Below, in pieces: positions 44,348 to 54,317 of a stretch of 64,000 nt of DNA. The notes beneath the pieces were generated by a model that searched no databases, was not told where the DNA came from, and saw only the letters and a program-made list of their open reading frames with translations. Source of the stretch: Triticum aestivum. Taxonomy: Eukaryota > Streptophyta > Magnoliopsida > Poales > Poaceae. Each line of letters starts with the position of its first letter. Position 1 is the first letter of the stretch. The stretch lies in assembly GCF_018294505.1 (NCBI RefSeq), contig NC_057813.1:315149077-315213076 (forward strand). Reading direction: 5' to 3'. The translations under genes and the position numbers were made by a program.

Positions 44348-47300
44348 GAAGGCGAGCTCGTCGATTTCCTCCGTGAGAATCGCGACATCTTCGCATGGTC
44401 CCCCAAGGACATGCCTGGTGTCCCGATGGAATTCGCTGAGCACCTATTACACGTCCGATCTGATGTGAAGCCCGTCAGGCAGCCCTTGCGCCGCCTGTCA
44501 GAAGAAAAAAGAAGAGTTGTTGGAGAAGAAATAGCCCGGCTCCTTGCAGCCGGCTTCATCATGGAAGTATTTTTTCCAGAGTGGCTGGCAAACCCAGTAC
44601 TGGTGCTGAAGAAGAACAAGCAGTGGCGGATGTGCATTGATTACACGAGCCTCAACAAAGCCTGCCCCAAGGACCCATTTGCTCTGCCAAGAATTGATCA
44701 GGTGATAGACTCCACAGCCGGATGCGAGCTGTTGAGTTTCCTAGATGCATATTCAGGATATCATCAGATCAAGCTGAACCCGGCTGACAGACTGAAGACC
44801 GCCTTCATCACGCCGTTTGGAGCCTTCTGCTACCTGACCATGACGTTCGGCTTGAGAAACGCCGGCGCCACCTTTCAGCGTTGCATGCAGAAGTGCCTCC
44901 TGAAGCAACTCGGCAGAAATGCCCACGTCTATGTGGATGACGTGGTGGTGAAGACAGAGAAGCGTGGAACCTTGCTGGAGGACCTCAAGGAAACATTTGA
45001 GAATCTGCGCCGATTCCAGATCAAGCTCAACCCGGAGAAGTGCGTTTTCGGAGTACCAGCCGGCCAGCTCCTCGGTTTCCTGGTCTCCGAACGCGGCATA
45101 GAGTGCAATCCAGTAAAGATCAAGGCCATCGAGAGGATGGAGGCACCCAGACGACTGTTAGATGTGCAGAAGTTCACCGGCTGTTTGGCATCCATCAGCC
45201 GATTCATCAGTCGACTGGGCGAGAAGGCTCTCCCCTTGTATCAGCTCATGAAGAAGACGACCTTCTTTGAGTGGACTCCCAAGGCGGACGAGGCTTTTCT
45301 CCAACTAAAGAAGATGTTGACTACTCCCCCTGTGCTGGCGGCTCCGACTCCCAAAGAGCCCATGCTCCTATACATTGCCGCCACCAGCCGAGTAGTCAGC
45401 ACGGTCATTGTAGTCGAGCGCAAGGAGGAAGGCAAGGCGCTACCCGTCCAGAGACCGGTATATTACTTGAGCGAGGTGCTGTCGACCTCCAAGCAGAACT
45501 ACCCCCATTACCAGAAGATGTGCTACGGCGTGCATTTTGCCGCCAAGAAATTGAAGCCTTACTTCCAGGAGCATCCAATCACCGTGGTCTGCACAGCTCC
45601 ACTGGCCGAGATCATTGGAAGCCGAGATGCTTCTGGCCGGGTGGCCAAATGGGCCATCGACCTGGCTCCCTACACCATCTACTACGAGCCCCGCACCGCC
45701 ATCAAGTCACAAGCACTGGCCGACTTCCTCGTCGACTGGGCCGAGACCCAGTATCTGCCGCCAGCGCCCGACTCCACCCATTGGCGGATGCACTTCGACG
45801 GCTCCAAGATGCGCACCGGCCTGGGAGCCGGCGTCGTCCTCACTTCCCCCAAGGGCGACAAGCTCAGATATGCGCTACAGATCCACTTCGCCGCCTCCAA
45901 CAACGTGGCCGAGTACGAGGCGCTCATCCACGGGCTCCGGCTTGCCAAAGAACTCGGCATTCGCCGGATCCTGTGTTATGGCGACTCTGACTTGGTGGTC
46001 CAGCAATCATCTGGCGATTGGGACGCCAAGGACGCAAATATGGCGAGCTACCGTTTCCTCGTCCAGCAACTCAGCGGATACTTCGAGGGGTGCGAGTTCC
46101 TCCACGTGCCAAGGAACGACAACGACCAAGCAGACGCCTTGGCACGAATCGGCTCCACCCGCCAGGCAATACCATCTGGTGTCGCCCTCCGGCGCCTCCT
46201 CAAGCCTTCTATCAAGCCGTCACCAGAATCAGATTCAATCTATGTGCCGGCTCCGCCTGAGGAGGACGGATCCAACTCCAAGAAACATACAGTCGAAGCC
46301 GGCCCGGGGACTTCAGAACCCGGCCCGGGGACTGCAGTAGCAAGATCGAAGACTCCAGAGCTCGGCCCGGGGACTGCTCCAGTCGGCCCCGGGACTTTGT
46401 CAAATCAGCAAGCGGCTGCGGACTCCAACCCGCCGCCTCCCAGCCCGGCCGCCCTTATCCAAGTCGCACTAGTGGCAGTTGAAGAAATAGCAGCACCTTC
46501 ATGGGCCCAGCCCATCCTCAGATTCTTAGTAAACAGAGAGCTGCCAACTGACGAAATCTTGGCTCGGCAAGTGCAACGCCGAGCAGCAGCCTACACCATA
46601 GTCAACAGAGAGCTGGTCAGGCGCAGCGTTACCGGCGTCTTCCAACGCTGCGTCGAAGCAGAACAAGGTCAGGCAATCCTCAGAGACATCCACGAAGGCG
46701 AGTGCGGTCACCACGCGGCCTCAAGGGCACTCGTCGCCAAAGCCTTCCGGCACGGTTTTTTCTGGCCAACCGCTCTGGAAGAGGCCAAAGAGTTAGTCCA
46801 AAAGTGCAAGGGGTGCCAGATTTTTCGTTCCAAGCCACTTCAGCCGGCTTCCGCACTCAAGACTATCCCCATCGCCTGGCCCTTTGCAGTCTGGGGCCTG
46901 GACATGGTGGGACCATTCAAGACGGCACGAGGTGGCTTGACTCACCTACTTGTCGCAGTGGACAAGTTCACCAAGTGGGTGGAGGTGAAACCCATCAAGA
47001 AATTGAATGGTCCGACTGCAGTGACCTTCATCGCTGACATCACAACTCGGTACGGCATCCCACACAGCATCATCACCGACAATGGCACGAATTTTGCCAA
47101 AGGCGCCTTGGCCCGTTTCTGCGCGACACAGGGCATCCGACTGGACTTAGCGTCCGTTGCCCATCCGCAGTCAAACGGCCAGGTGGAGCGAGCAAACGGC
47201 CTCATCTTATCCGGCATCAAGCCTCGACTCGTCATACCGCTGGAGCGATCTGCCGGCTGTTGGCTTGAGGAGCTGCCAGCCGTCCTCTGGAGTCTGCGCA

Positions 47301-47767
47301 CGACTCCAAACAAGTCAACCGGCTTCACACCATTCTTCCTCGTCTATGGCGCCGAAGCCGTCATCCCAACGGACATAGAGTTCGACTCCCCGCGAGTCAC
47401 CATGTACACCGAGGAAGAAGCAGAAGAAGCACGTCAAGACGGCGTCGATCTGCTGGAAGAGGGCCGGCTGTTGGCACTCAGCCGGTCCAGCATCTACCAG
47501 CAGAGTCTGCGTCGATACTACAACAGGAAGGTCAGGCCAAGATCCTTTCAAGAAGGCGACCTTGTGCTCCGGCTGATCCAACGAACAGCCGGCCAGCACA
47601 AGCTGTCGGCACCTTGGGAAGGCCCCTTCATCATCAGCAAGGTGCTAGGGAATGACGCCTACTATTTGATCGACGCCCAGAAGCCCCGAGCGCGCAAGAG
47701 GGACGATTCCGGCAAAGAGACAGAGCGCCCGTGGAATGCAAATCTTCTTCGAAGATTTTACAGTTGA
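44348..47767 (+). CDS. Element E pol: RT, RNase H, archaeal RNase H, integrase; uninterrupted
   Basis: 1139 codons are open; the first Met is at 44411, but the protein is normally cut from a polyprotein. RT (about 44460-45100): WRMCIDYTSLNKACPKDPF, FLDAYSGYHQIKL, MTFGLRNAGATFQRC and catalytic YVDD (about 44929-44940). Degenerate RNase H (45250-45740) lacks the acidic triad. Archaeal-type RNase H (about 45778-46165) has MHFDGSK, AEYEALIHGL, GDSDLVVQ and NDQADALAR. A Pro/Gly/Thr-rich linker follows with repeated PGT. Integrase: GECGHHAAS and C-x2-C (46695-46820), Asp in LDMVGPFK, Asp in IITDNGTNF, Glu in GQVERANGL, then GDLVLRLIQRTAG...WEGPFIISKV. All catalytic residues I can check are present, so pol could be active if expressed. 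Confidence 0.92.
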   Translation, partial: EGELVDFLRENRDIFAWSPKDMPGVPMEFAEHLLHVRSDVKPVRQPLRRLSEEKRRVVGEEIARLLAAGFIMEVFFPEWLANPVLVLKKNKQWRMCIDYTSLNKACPKDPFALPRIDQVIDSTAGCELLSFLDAYSGYHQIKLNPADRLKTAFITPFGAFCYLTMTFGLRNAGATFQRCMQKCLLKQLGRNAHVYVDDVVVKTEKRGTLLEDLKETFENLRRFQIKLNPEKCVFGVPAGQLLGFLVSERGIECNPVKIKAIERMEAPRRLLDVQKFTGCLASISRFISRLGEKALPLYQLMKKTTFFEWTPKADEAFLQLKKMLTTPPVLAAPTPKEPMLLYIAATSRVVSTVIVVERKEEGKALPVQRPVYYLSEVLSTSKQNYPHYQKMCYGVHFAAKKLKPYFQEHPITVVCTAPLAEIIGSRDASGRVAKWAIDLAPYTIYYEPRTAIKSQALADFLVDWAETQYLPPAPDSTHWRMHFDGSKMRTGLGAGVVLTSPKGDKLRYALQIHFAASNNVAEYEALIHGLRLAKELGIRRILCYGDSDLVVQQSSGDWDAKDANMASYRFLVQQLSGYFEGCEFLHVPRNDNDQADALARIGSTRQAIPSGVALRRLLKPSIKPSPESDSIYVPAPPEEDGSNSKKHTVEAGPGTSEPGPGTAVARSKTPELGPGTAPVGPGTLSNQQAAADSNPPPPSPAALIQVALVAVEEIAAPSWAQPILRFLVNRELPTDEILARQVQRRAAAYTIVNRELVRRSVTGVFQRCVEAEQGQAILRDIHEGECGHHAASRALVAKAFRHGFFWPTALEEAKELVQKCKGCQIFRSKPLQPASALKTIPIAWPFAVWGLDMVGPFKTARGGLTHLLVAVDKFTKWVEVKPIKKLNGPTAVTFIADITTRYGIPHSIITDNGTNFAKGALARFCATQGIRLDLASVAHPQSNGQVERANGLILSGIKPRLVIPLERSAGCWLEELPAVLWSLRTTPNKSTGFTPFFLVYGAEAVIPTDIEFDSPRVTMYTEEEAEEARQDGVDLLEEGRLLALSRSSIYQQSLRRYYNRKVRPRSFQEGDLVLRLIQRTAGQHKLSAPWEGPFIISKVLGNDAYYLIDAQKPRARKRDDSGKETERPWNANLLRRFYS

Positions 47768-48483
47768 TGCAGTATGTATCACACTACCCCTTTGTATTAA
47801 AGTACTAAGACTTTGGGCCCCCCGAGACGAGCTCGGGGACTGCCCTTTTTTGTTATCTGTACGATAAGAATTATGCCTCCGAGTACATTACTTTCATTAC
47901 AAGCCGCTTGGCACCGGGCTTGACTAGTCAGCCCGGGGACTCGCCGCCTTGCGGTATGAGAAGCTTCCCGCAGTCAGACAAGTAGTGTGCGGTGCCCAAT
48001 CCGCCTCCTGGCAAAGACACAGCTTGCAGAGCGACTGTGAGGCAGGCAGGGGTAAGGAAGAACGGGCACCCACACGAAAAATGGCTAAGGACCTAAAGCA
48101 CGAACATAGCGTAAGATGGCCTCCAACATTTCTGAAGCGGAAGGCCGACTCTTGGGTAGTCGGCATGTCGCTTTCTATCCGACTTGCTAAAGAAACTCTA
48201 AACGGCCAAGTCCTTGCCTTCCCGAAGTAGCCAAGCACTTGACCCAGCGGCAGTCCGCAGAGCGGCTGCTCGACTGACAAGGCAGCGACTAAGGGAAGGC
48301 GGCAAAAGGAAAAGCTTAAAGAGCAGTAAGCAAGGAAACACGGAAAGCAGATTAATATTTACATAGGCCCTTGGCCGAATCTTTGAATAGAAGTTCAAGA
48401 TACACCCCGCGGGTGGAATTGTTCGAATCTAACAAAGTTTTCAAAAGATTACTAAGACAGACAAACAGAGGCGAAAAAGCAGC
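47768..48483. other. Element E spacer between pol and the antisense gene's 3' end
   Basis: Contains CTCGGGGACTG and CCCGGGGACTC words (about 47832 and 47931) like those of the PPT. It serves as 3' flank for both convergent genes; no coding region is recognised. Confidence 0.5.
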
Positions 48484-51400
48484 CTAGGAGGCGGCATCTG
48501 GGATCGGAGGATCGGAAGAGACGGCGGTGTTAGGTGCCGGGGCAGTCGGCTGGGCGGTCTTGGTTTGATCGCCTCCGGCGGCAGTCGTTTTCTCTTGACG
48601 CGGCTCGTTGCTGGAGGCGCGGTCGAGCTGAGGCTGGCCGCCTGCTCCGTCTTCTGGAACCTCCGCCTCACCTTCGGCCTCCGCCTCGTCCTCCTCCTCG
48701 GTGCTGGAGTCGATCACCTCCGCCGAGTCCTCGCCATACTCCGGGTTCATCCCGAACCACTCTGCCGGCACTTCCTCGCCGCCTTCAGCCCGCTCGGGCA
48801 CGAAGACGCTGGTGTCCGTGTACTCGGCGATGGCCGCCGCACGCTCGATAAGGGCGCCCTCCACGGCCTCCAGTTCGGCCTGGGCTTCTGACCGGAACGC
48901 GGCCAGGCGGTCCAGGTCCAGCCCTGGATACCACGCCTTGACGAACTCCAAGGCCCGGCGCGCTCCGGCCCGGGCCGAGGAGCCCTTCCAGGCCTCAAGA
49001 CGGCCGGCAGCGACTTCCAGCCAGTCGGCGGTCCGACTGGCGGTGCGCAGAGCCGGCATATCCGGCCACAAAGCGGCAACCGCCTGGGCGCCGGCACGCT
49101 GAAGCCGGCGCATCTGCCGGTGGACCGGACGAAGACGGGCTTCAATGCTCAGGAGCTGTTCATCAACGGTTCGGGGGGCATTGGCGGCGATCTCCTCACC
49201 ATTCGCCCTTCGCGCCTCACGAGCAGCCTCGATGGCCAGAGGGACCGCCTGCGAGTGACCAGGGAAGAAGTCTGCCAAGACAAAAAAGAAGAAAGTCGAA
49301 AAATCAGAAGTCGGCCCGACACATAGTCGGAAGCGCGAAGAAGCGAAAGAAACGTACCATCCACAATATCCTCGATCTCGTGGAAGCCGGAGGTCAGCAT
49401 CGCCTCCCTGTCAGTCCAGGAGGAGCGCTCGCTCTCGAACTCGGCCAGGAGAGCGGCTTCCTTCTTCTCGGCCTCGTCCTGCGCCTTCTTGAGCATCTCC
49501 TTCTGCTCGGCCAGCTGCGCCGCCAGCAGGTCGCGCTCCGTGGCGAGCCTGTCACACTCCTCCTCCTTGGCGCGACGGGCGGTATTGGCCTCGCCCAGCT
49601 GCTCCTAAAGAGCGGCGTTGGCTCCTGAAAATCGAAAGAGAAAACAAATCAGTCGTCAGCAAAGAAGATCGCCGGGAAGATCCGGCCCGACTGCTCAGCA
49701 GTCGGCCCGAATCTCGGGGACTACAACCCGCGGGTGCGCCAGCGCGCCCCCGTGAAGAAGAAGAACTCACTCCGGCTTTCCGACAAGTCGGCAGCCTGCT
49801 TGCTCAACTCCTCAACATTGCGGTTGAAGGCAGTGGCGCGGAGGTTGTGATACTCCTGCAGTAAGTCATTGAAGATGAAGTTAGTGTTTGGAACTCGCCA
49901 GAGGGAGTTCCGAACTGCCTGCTCAGCAGCCGGCCCGGAACTCGGGGACTACACCCAGTGGGTGCGCTGGCGCGCCCCCACAGAGAAAAACAAGAATCAA
50001 GAAGGAGAAGAAACTTACTCGGACGGCCGTTCGTGCGGCCAGATGCGCTCTGGTGCAGGCCTGAAGGGCGTCGCCTTCGGCCCGCAACTTCGCCTGGACT
50101 TCCAGGAGCAATTGATTTAGCGGCCCGGTGCCGCCTCCGCGCACCCACCCGGTTGGCGCGGCGCTTGTGGCCTCGGCGTCCAGGGCTGCCGAGCTGGCAG
50201 TGGCAATCTCCCGAGGTCGCGGCGCCGAGGTCGCCCTCTCAAGATGGCGACGCACCGGCGAGGCGACCTGGAGAAGCAGCTGCGCTTCGGCCTCGTCCAT
50301 GGCCGGCGGCTCCGACGGATCCATCGGCTATTTGCCGTGCGGCCTCCCAGACGGCGGCAGAGGCAGCAGCGGCACGAGGGCATCCGACATGGAGGCCTCG
50401 GCTCTCGCCTTCTCCGCGATGGGGTTCTCGTTGCCGGCTCCCCCGGTCTGCCCCGTGAACTCCGGAGGCGGCGGTGCAGATGATAGTGGGGGGACGAGCA
50501 TCGCCGATCAGCGACGCGCGGCCTCCTCGGTGCGCCGTCTCGCCACAAGGGCGGCTTCGGCATCATCCAGCTGTTTCTGGGCGGAGGCGGCCGCCCTGTC
50601 GGCCTCCGCCTTCTCCAAACGCGCGGCCTCCTCCTCCTCGCACTTCTCCCGCGCATTCCGCTCCGTCGCCTCCCGGAGGTCAGCGGCAGGGTCGGGCCGC
50701 CGAGTATTGGCGGATGTCTCTGCCGACTCCATGACGGAGGGAACGGCGACTCTCTCAAGGGAAAGAGGGGCCCTGAAGAAGAATGGAGGGAGTATATAAA
50801 CGAAGACTCAGACAAGATTCAATGAAGAAAATAAAAGAGCATAAAGACTTACGCGGATACTAGCGGCGGCTTTCTCACTTCCCTTTGGAAGCGGTTGGCC
50901 TTCGCGGCCGCCTCCTCTCGTCTGGTCGCGGCGGCCGCCCCCTTGAACTTCTTCAATTTACCGCCGGGCGCACTCGGCCCGGCGTGACGCCTCTTCGCGC
51001 CGCCTTGGCCGGCGAGGAGCCGGCGCCCGACGGGCCGATCCTCAGCTGGTGGCGCGGAGCGACTTCGCCTTCGGCGTCGTCATCAGGCCAGTCGGCGAAG
51101 GTGGCCGAGGGCCTGAAGTCGCCTTCTGCCCCCCTCCCCCGCCTTCGGCGTCGGCTTCCATCGCCGCCGCCCCCAAGTCGGGGTCGTCGACGTCGCTCTC
51201 CGCGCGGTCGGGAACATACTCGCGGGGCTGCCTCGTGGCGCCGGCGGCAGGCTGCATAAGAGGATTCTAGTTCAGAAGAAGCTAACAAGAGTCAGAAGCC
51301 GGAGTCGGCTGCGGAAAAAGATAAAACAGCAGGGAGACGCGACTTACCACTGGTGGAGGGTTGACGCGCGAGTACGGCTCCTTGCCGAACTGCCAGTCCT

Positions 51401-52262
51401 CCTCGTACTCGCAGTGCGCGATGTAATTTACCATGTTCGCCACCTCCTTGCGAGGCATCTCCTTGGTTCTCGTCCGACTTGGGTCTCGGAGGCCGCTCAT
51501 CTGACAGATCAGGTGAGGCTGGCCTTGAAGCGGGAGAACTCGGCGCGCCACGAAGGCGACCAGCAAGTCGGCCCCGACGAGTCCCTCCGACTGCGTCAAG
51601 ACTCGGAGTCGCGCCACGGCGGCGGCTCCGGCAGGAGTCAGCGTCTTGACTCGGTGGGACCAGCTGGGGAGCCGCCCAGTCAGGGGAGCGGCGTTGTAAG
51701 GCGGCAAGTTGACCCAGTTGCCGTCGGAGGCGAGGTTCTTCACGTAGAAGTACGAGCGCTGCCACATCTTCACCGACTTGATCAGCGTGATGGGAGGAAA
51801 GGGGTTGTCGGCCGTCGAGCGCCGCATCGCAATGAAGGAACCGCACTGGGCCGGCACGCCGGCGACGTGCGTGCCGAGCTTAGAAGAGAAGAATTCTCCC
51901 CACAGCTCGATGGTGGGGAGAACGCCGAGGAAACCTTCGCACAGGGTGGCGAAGGCGGAGAGCAGCACCACCGTGTTCGGAGTGAGGTGGTGCGGCTGAA
52001 GGCTATGGAACTCCAGGAACTAGCGGAAGAAGCCGCTCGCTGGCAGCCCCAGACCGCGCATAAGGTGCGAGCGGAAGATGACCCGCTCGCCCTCTTCCGG
52101 CGCCAGTCGGATTTCCCCCTCCGGCGCGGCGCGGGCGCGCACGAGGTCCGCGCTGGGGAGACGACGGGTCTGGCGGAGGAACTCGATCTGTTCTTCCTCT
52201 ACCTCCGAGCCGTCCCATACGCTGGAGCACACGACAGAGGCCACGACAGAGGAAGAGCTCAT
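48484..52262 (-). pseudogene. Element E antisense gene, six exons, gypsy-type transposon N-terminal domain plus coiled coil
   Basis: Minus-strand exons: 52262-51348, 51251-50853, 50772-50019, 49855-49771, 49624-49358, 49271-48484. All five introns are GT-AG and phases match where reading is clear (0, 0, 1, 1). Exon 1 starts MSSSSVVASVVCSSVWDG and contains FLEFHSLQPHHLTPNTVV, LCEGFLGVLPTIELWGEFF and MWQRSYFYVKN, the signature of the plant 'putative gypsy type transposon' family (Pfam Transposase_28 type). Exons 3-5 encode a long Ala/Glu-rich coiled coil (EEEEAARLEKAEADRAAASA, LLAAQLAEQKEMLKKAQDEA). Exon 6 ends in an acidic, Ser/Pro-rich tail. Stops at 52020 (TAG), about 50514 (TGA), about 50331 (TAG) and in exon 5 (TAG), plus frameshifting in exon 2, inactivate it. 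Function unknown. Confidence 0.8.
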
Positions 52263-52381
52263 CGCCGCGGTGTGAGGTGCTCCTGCTCGACGGCGGAGGA
52301 AGGAGGGAGAGAAAGCAAGATGAGGTGGGGGAGCGGGGAAGAAAGGTGCGCAAGCTGTGCCGCTCCGCTTCCCCCCGCCTA

Positions 52382-52387
52382 CTTATA
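52382..52387 (-). promoter_or_regulatory. TATA box of element E antisense gene
   Basis: The minus strand reads GGGCTATAAGTAGG about 120 bp upstream of the ATG at 52262. It points away from the 3' LTR into the element. Confidence 0.55.
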
Positions 52388-52830
52388 GCCCTATGGGCTG
52401 AGAAGCCGAGGGGGCGGGCGTGGGATTAGCTGCGCACGATGCCCCACGCCGCCCCATGATGTACCCACGAAGTTACTGCGCGCAGTAACGACGTGGGAAA
52501 ACCAACCGTCCTCAGCCACAACGGATCCGTCCGTATGCCAAGGCGCGGTAGTGGCGGGCCCCGCCTGATGGCCCGTCCCGTCGCGCGCGTAGGCAGGCAA
52601 ACTGTTCTCCCCACATGGCGTCACGCGATAAGACCGCCCTGATGGCAGCGGGGAAGCGTATCAGGCACGCCGCCTGGCTTCCTGCCGCGACCTTCGAGCT
52701 GAGGCTCTTCACCGAAGTTCCGACTTTCGACAGTCGGCCCAGGGGAAGACGGCAGCCGAGTCCCACAGTCTGCACTTTTAAAGATTGAAGCTGTTGAAGC
52801 GCCACAATGCAGCGACCGCAGGGTTTCACC
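52388..52830. other. Element E region between antisense promoter and PPT
   Basis: GC-rich, contains a short near-palindromic phrase GTTACTGCGCGCAGTAAC (52473-52490). This is a perfect 18-bp dyad and a possible regulatory site of the antisense promoter. No coding region is recognised. Confidence 0.5.
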
Positions 52831-52831
52831 A

Positions 52832-52845
52832 GCTTCGGGGACTAC
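52832..52845 (+). other. Element E polypurine tract
   Basis: GCTTCGGGGACTAC ends at the TG of the 3' LTR. Confidence 0.65.
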
Positions 52846-53937
52846 TGTCGGAGTAATGGGCCACGGGTAGGCTAACCCGAGCCCCAGGACATTTCAAGAC
52901 ATCGGGGCAGGCCGCGCCCCTCTGGCTGAGTCCCAGGAGCGACTCCAAGATATGCCGAGTACCAGGCGGCGACTCCTAGATAAGCCGACTCCGAGCTGAC
53001 GACTTCCAGGGAGGCCGACTATGGAGAGTCGGCCCAAGACTCCTCCCTTATCCCAAAGTACGACGCGGGGTACGGTTACAGCATGGCCGTTTCCCCCCTG
53101 CTTCCGAAGGGCCGACATGGCTACAATAAGCCGTACCGCTGGAAGATCTCCGGCGAGATACGACACTGTTGCCATGCCTGCCCTGACCTCAGCCACAGTA
53201 CGCAGTGCACTGTGCCCACGACGCCGGCCTGTACGACCCAAAGGCGGCGGGGCCGCCTGTCAGTGGGAAGGCCGAAGCCGGCATGGGCAACTCGAAGACG
53301 GGCCCGTGGGAGTCGGCCTCCCTGGAGTCGGCCGACTCCTCCCGGGCCCCAAAAGCCATTAACCAGATAAGATGGGGAATGGCGACAGTGATCGCCCGAT
53401 AGACGGCGGCACTGTTGCCACAACCTGATGACCAAGCCTGCGTCATCAGGAGTGCTGCTACAGTATCAAGCCTGTCCGCGGGACCCGCCAGTCGGTGGGC
53501 CCCAGAAGCCGGCAGGAAAGACGGCGGCCTGAGAGACAGAAAGCTGGGACCCACGCCCAGCCGGATTACTATTGTACCCCCGGGGGTAGGCCTATATAAA
53601 CCCCCCGGGGCACCCATGCAAAGGGTTCGGACCTAGAGAGAGAGAGAGATAGACCAGATAGCCCAGGGAGGAGAGAGCTAGCCTTGCCCTCTTCTACCTC
53701 CCGAAACAGCTCCGGGAGCACCATTGTAGCCACTTTGCTTTAGTGATCATGCGGAGACCCCGCAGAGCAGCAGTAGGGGTGTTATCTCCTAGGAGAGCCC
53801 TGAAGCTGGGTAAGTTCCGCCGGCGTGCATGTCTTCGCCTCATCCCGCTTCTAGGCACCGGCGACATTTTACTCGCTCCCACCATGATAAGCCATCCTTT
53901 GGCATATGTCATATCCAACCCCTGACAACTTGCACTA
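52846..53937 (+). repeat. Element E 3' LTR
   Basis: 1092 bp, TGTCGGAGTAATGG...CCCTGACA. TATATAAA at about 53593-53600. Followed by target copy ACTTG. Confidence 0.95.
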
Positions 53938-54317
53938 GTGAAAGTATGAACCCTAGGACTTGTTTCCAAGCATCACAATACCGTTTTGCTCACTTTTGAC
54001 ACTTGCTACCTTGGTGTTTTTACATTTTCAGATTACAAAAGCCTATATCTACCATCCATATTACACTCGTATCACCATCTCGTCGCCGAACTAGTGCACC
54101 TATACAATTTAACATTGTATTGGGTGTGTTGGGGACACAAGAGACTCTTTGTTATTTGTTGCAAGATTGTTTGATAGAGACCATCTTCATCCTACGCCTC
54201 CCATGGATTGATAAACCTTAGGTCTTCCACTTGAGGGAAATTTGCTACTGTCCTACAAAACTCTGCACTTGGAGGCCCAAAACGAGTCTACAAGAAGAAG
54301 TTGTGTAGTAGACAACA

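Larger units (their letters stand above)
40684..53937 (+). mobile_element. Element E: complete Tat-lineage gypsy retrotransposon with antisense gene
   Basis: The LTRs are 40684-41766 (1083 bp) and 52846-53937 (1092 bp). Target copies ACTTG are at 40679-40683 and 53938-53942, and the empty site is at 33807-33811. Inside are PBS, one gag-protease-pol frame (42080-47767), a spacer, a six-exon antisense gene (52262-48484) and PPT. The archaeal-type RNase H after the ordinary one and the antisense gene before the 3' LTR mark the Tat/Retand group. Comparison of the first 300 LTR bases gives about 16 differences by eye, so the insertion is not very recent. Confidence 0.96.
33569..54317 (+). mobile_element. 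Element D: large LTR retrotransposon derivative without pol
   Basis: The end of its 5' LTR is 33569-34199 (left part cut off by element C). The internal region 34200-38475 has no pol. The 3' LTR starts at 38476 and, with two insertions, ends at 54317. The PBS-like TGACGACGTTGCTGGGGA (34210-34227) resembles the TGGCGCCGTTGCCGGGGA type known from Athila-group and related plant elements. The joined 3' LTR is about 1.65 kb. Size, LTR start TGATACATCTCC and lack of pol fit abundant Triticeae non-autonomous gypsy families, but I leave the name open. Confidence 0.82.
38476..54317 (+). repeat. Element D 3' LTR, interrupted by solo LTRs and element E
   Basis: LTR pieces are 38476-38744, 39669-40683 and 53938-54317. 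TATA (CCTATAAATATA) is at 39752-39763. A (TC)n/(ATCT)n microsatellite lies at 39971-40016. The right end is CAACA at 54317, corresponding to CATCA at 34199. The right target copy would be AGGGG (54318-54322); its partner is outside the window. Confidence 0.88.

Noticed and set aside
45271..46340. Long plus-strand open frames of 239 and 241 codons inside element E pol
   Set aside because: They overlap the intact pol frame in other phases; GC-rich codon use keeps them open. No domain is seen.
49958..50815. Plus- and minus-strand frames of 166-232 codons over antisense exon 3
   Set aside because: Arg/Pro-rich shadows of the GC-rich exon. The frame with consistent splice phase and coiled-coil heptads was chosen instead.
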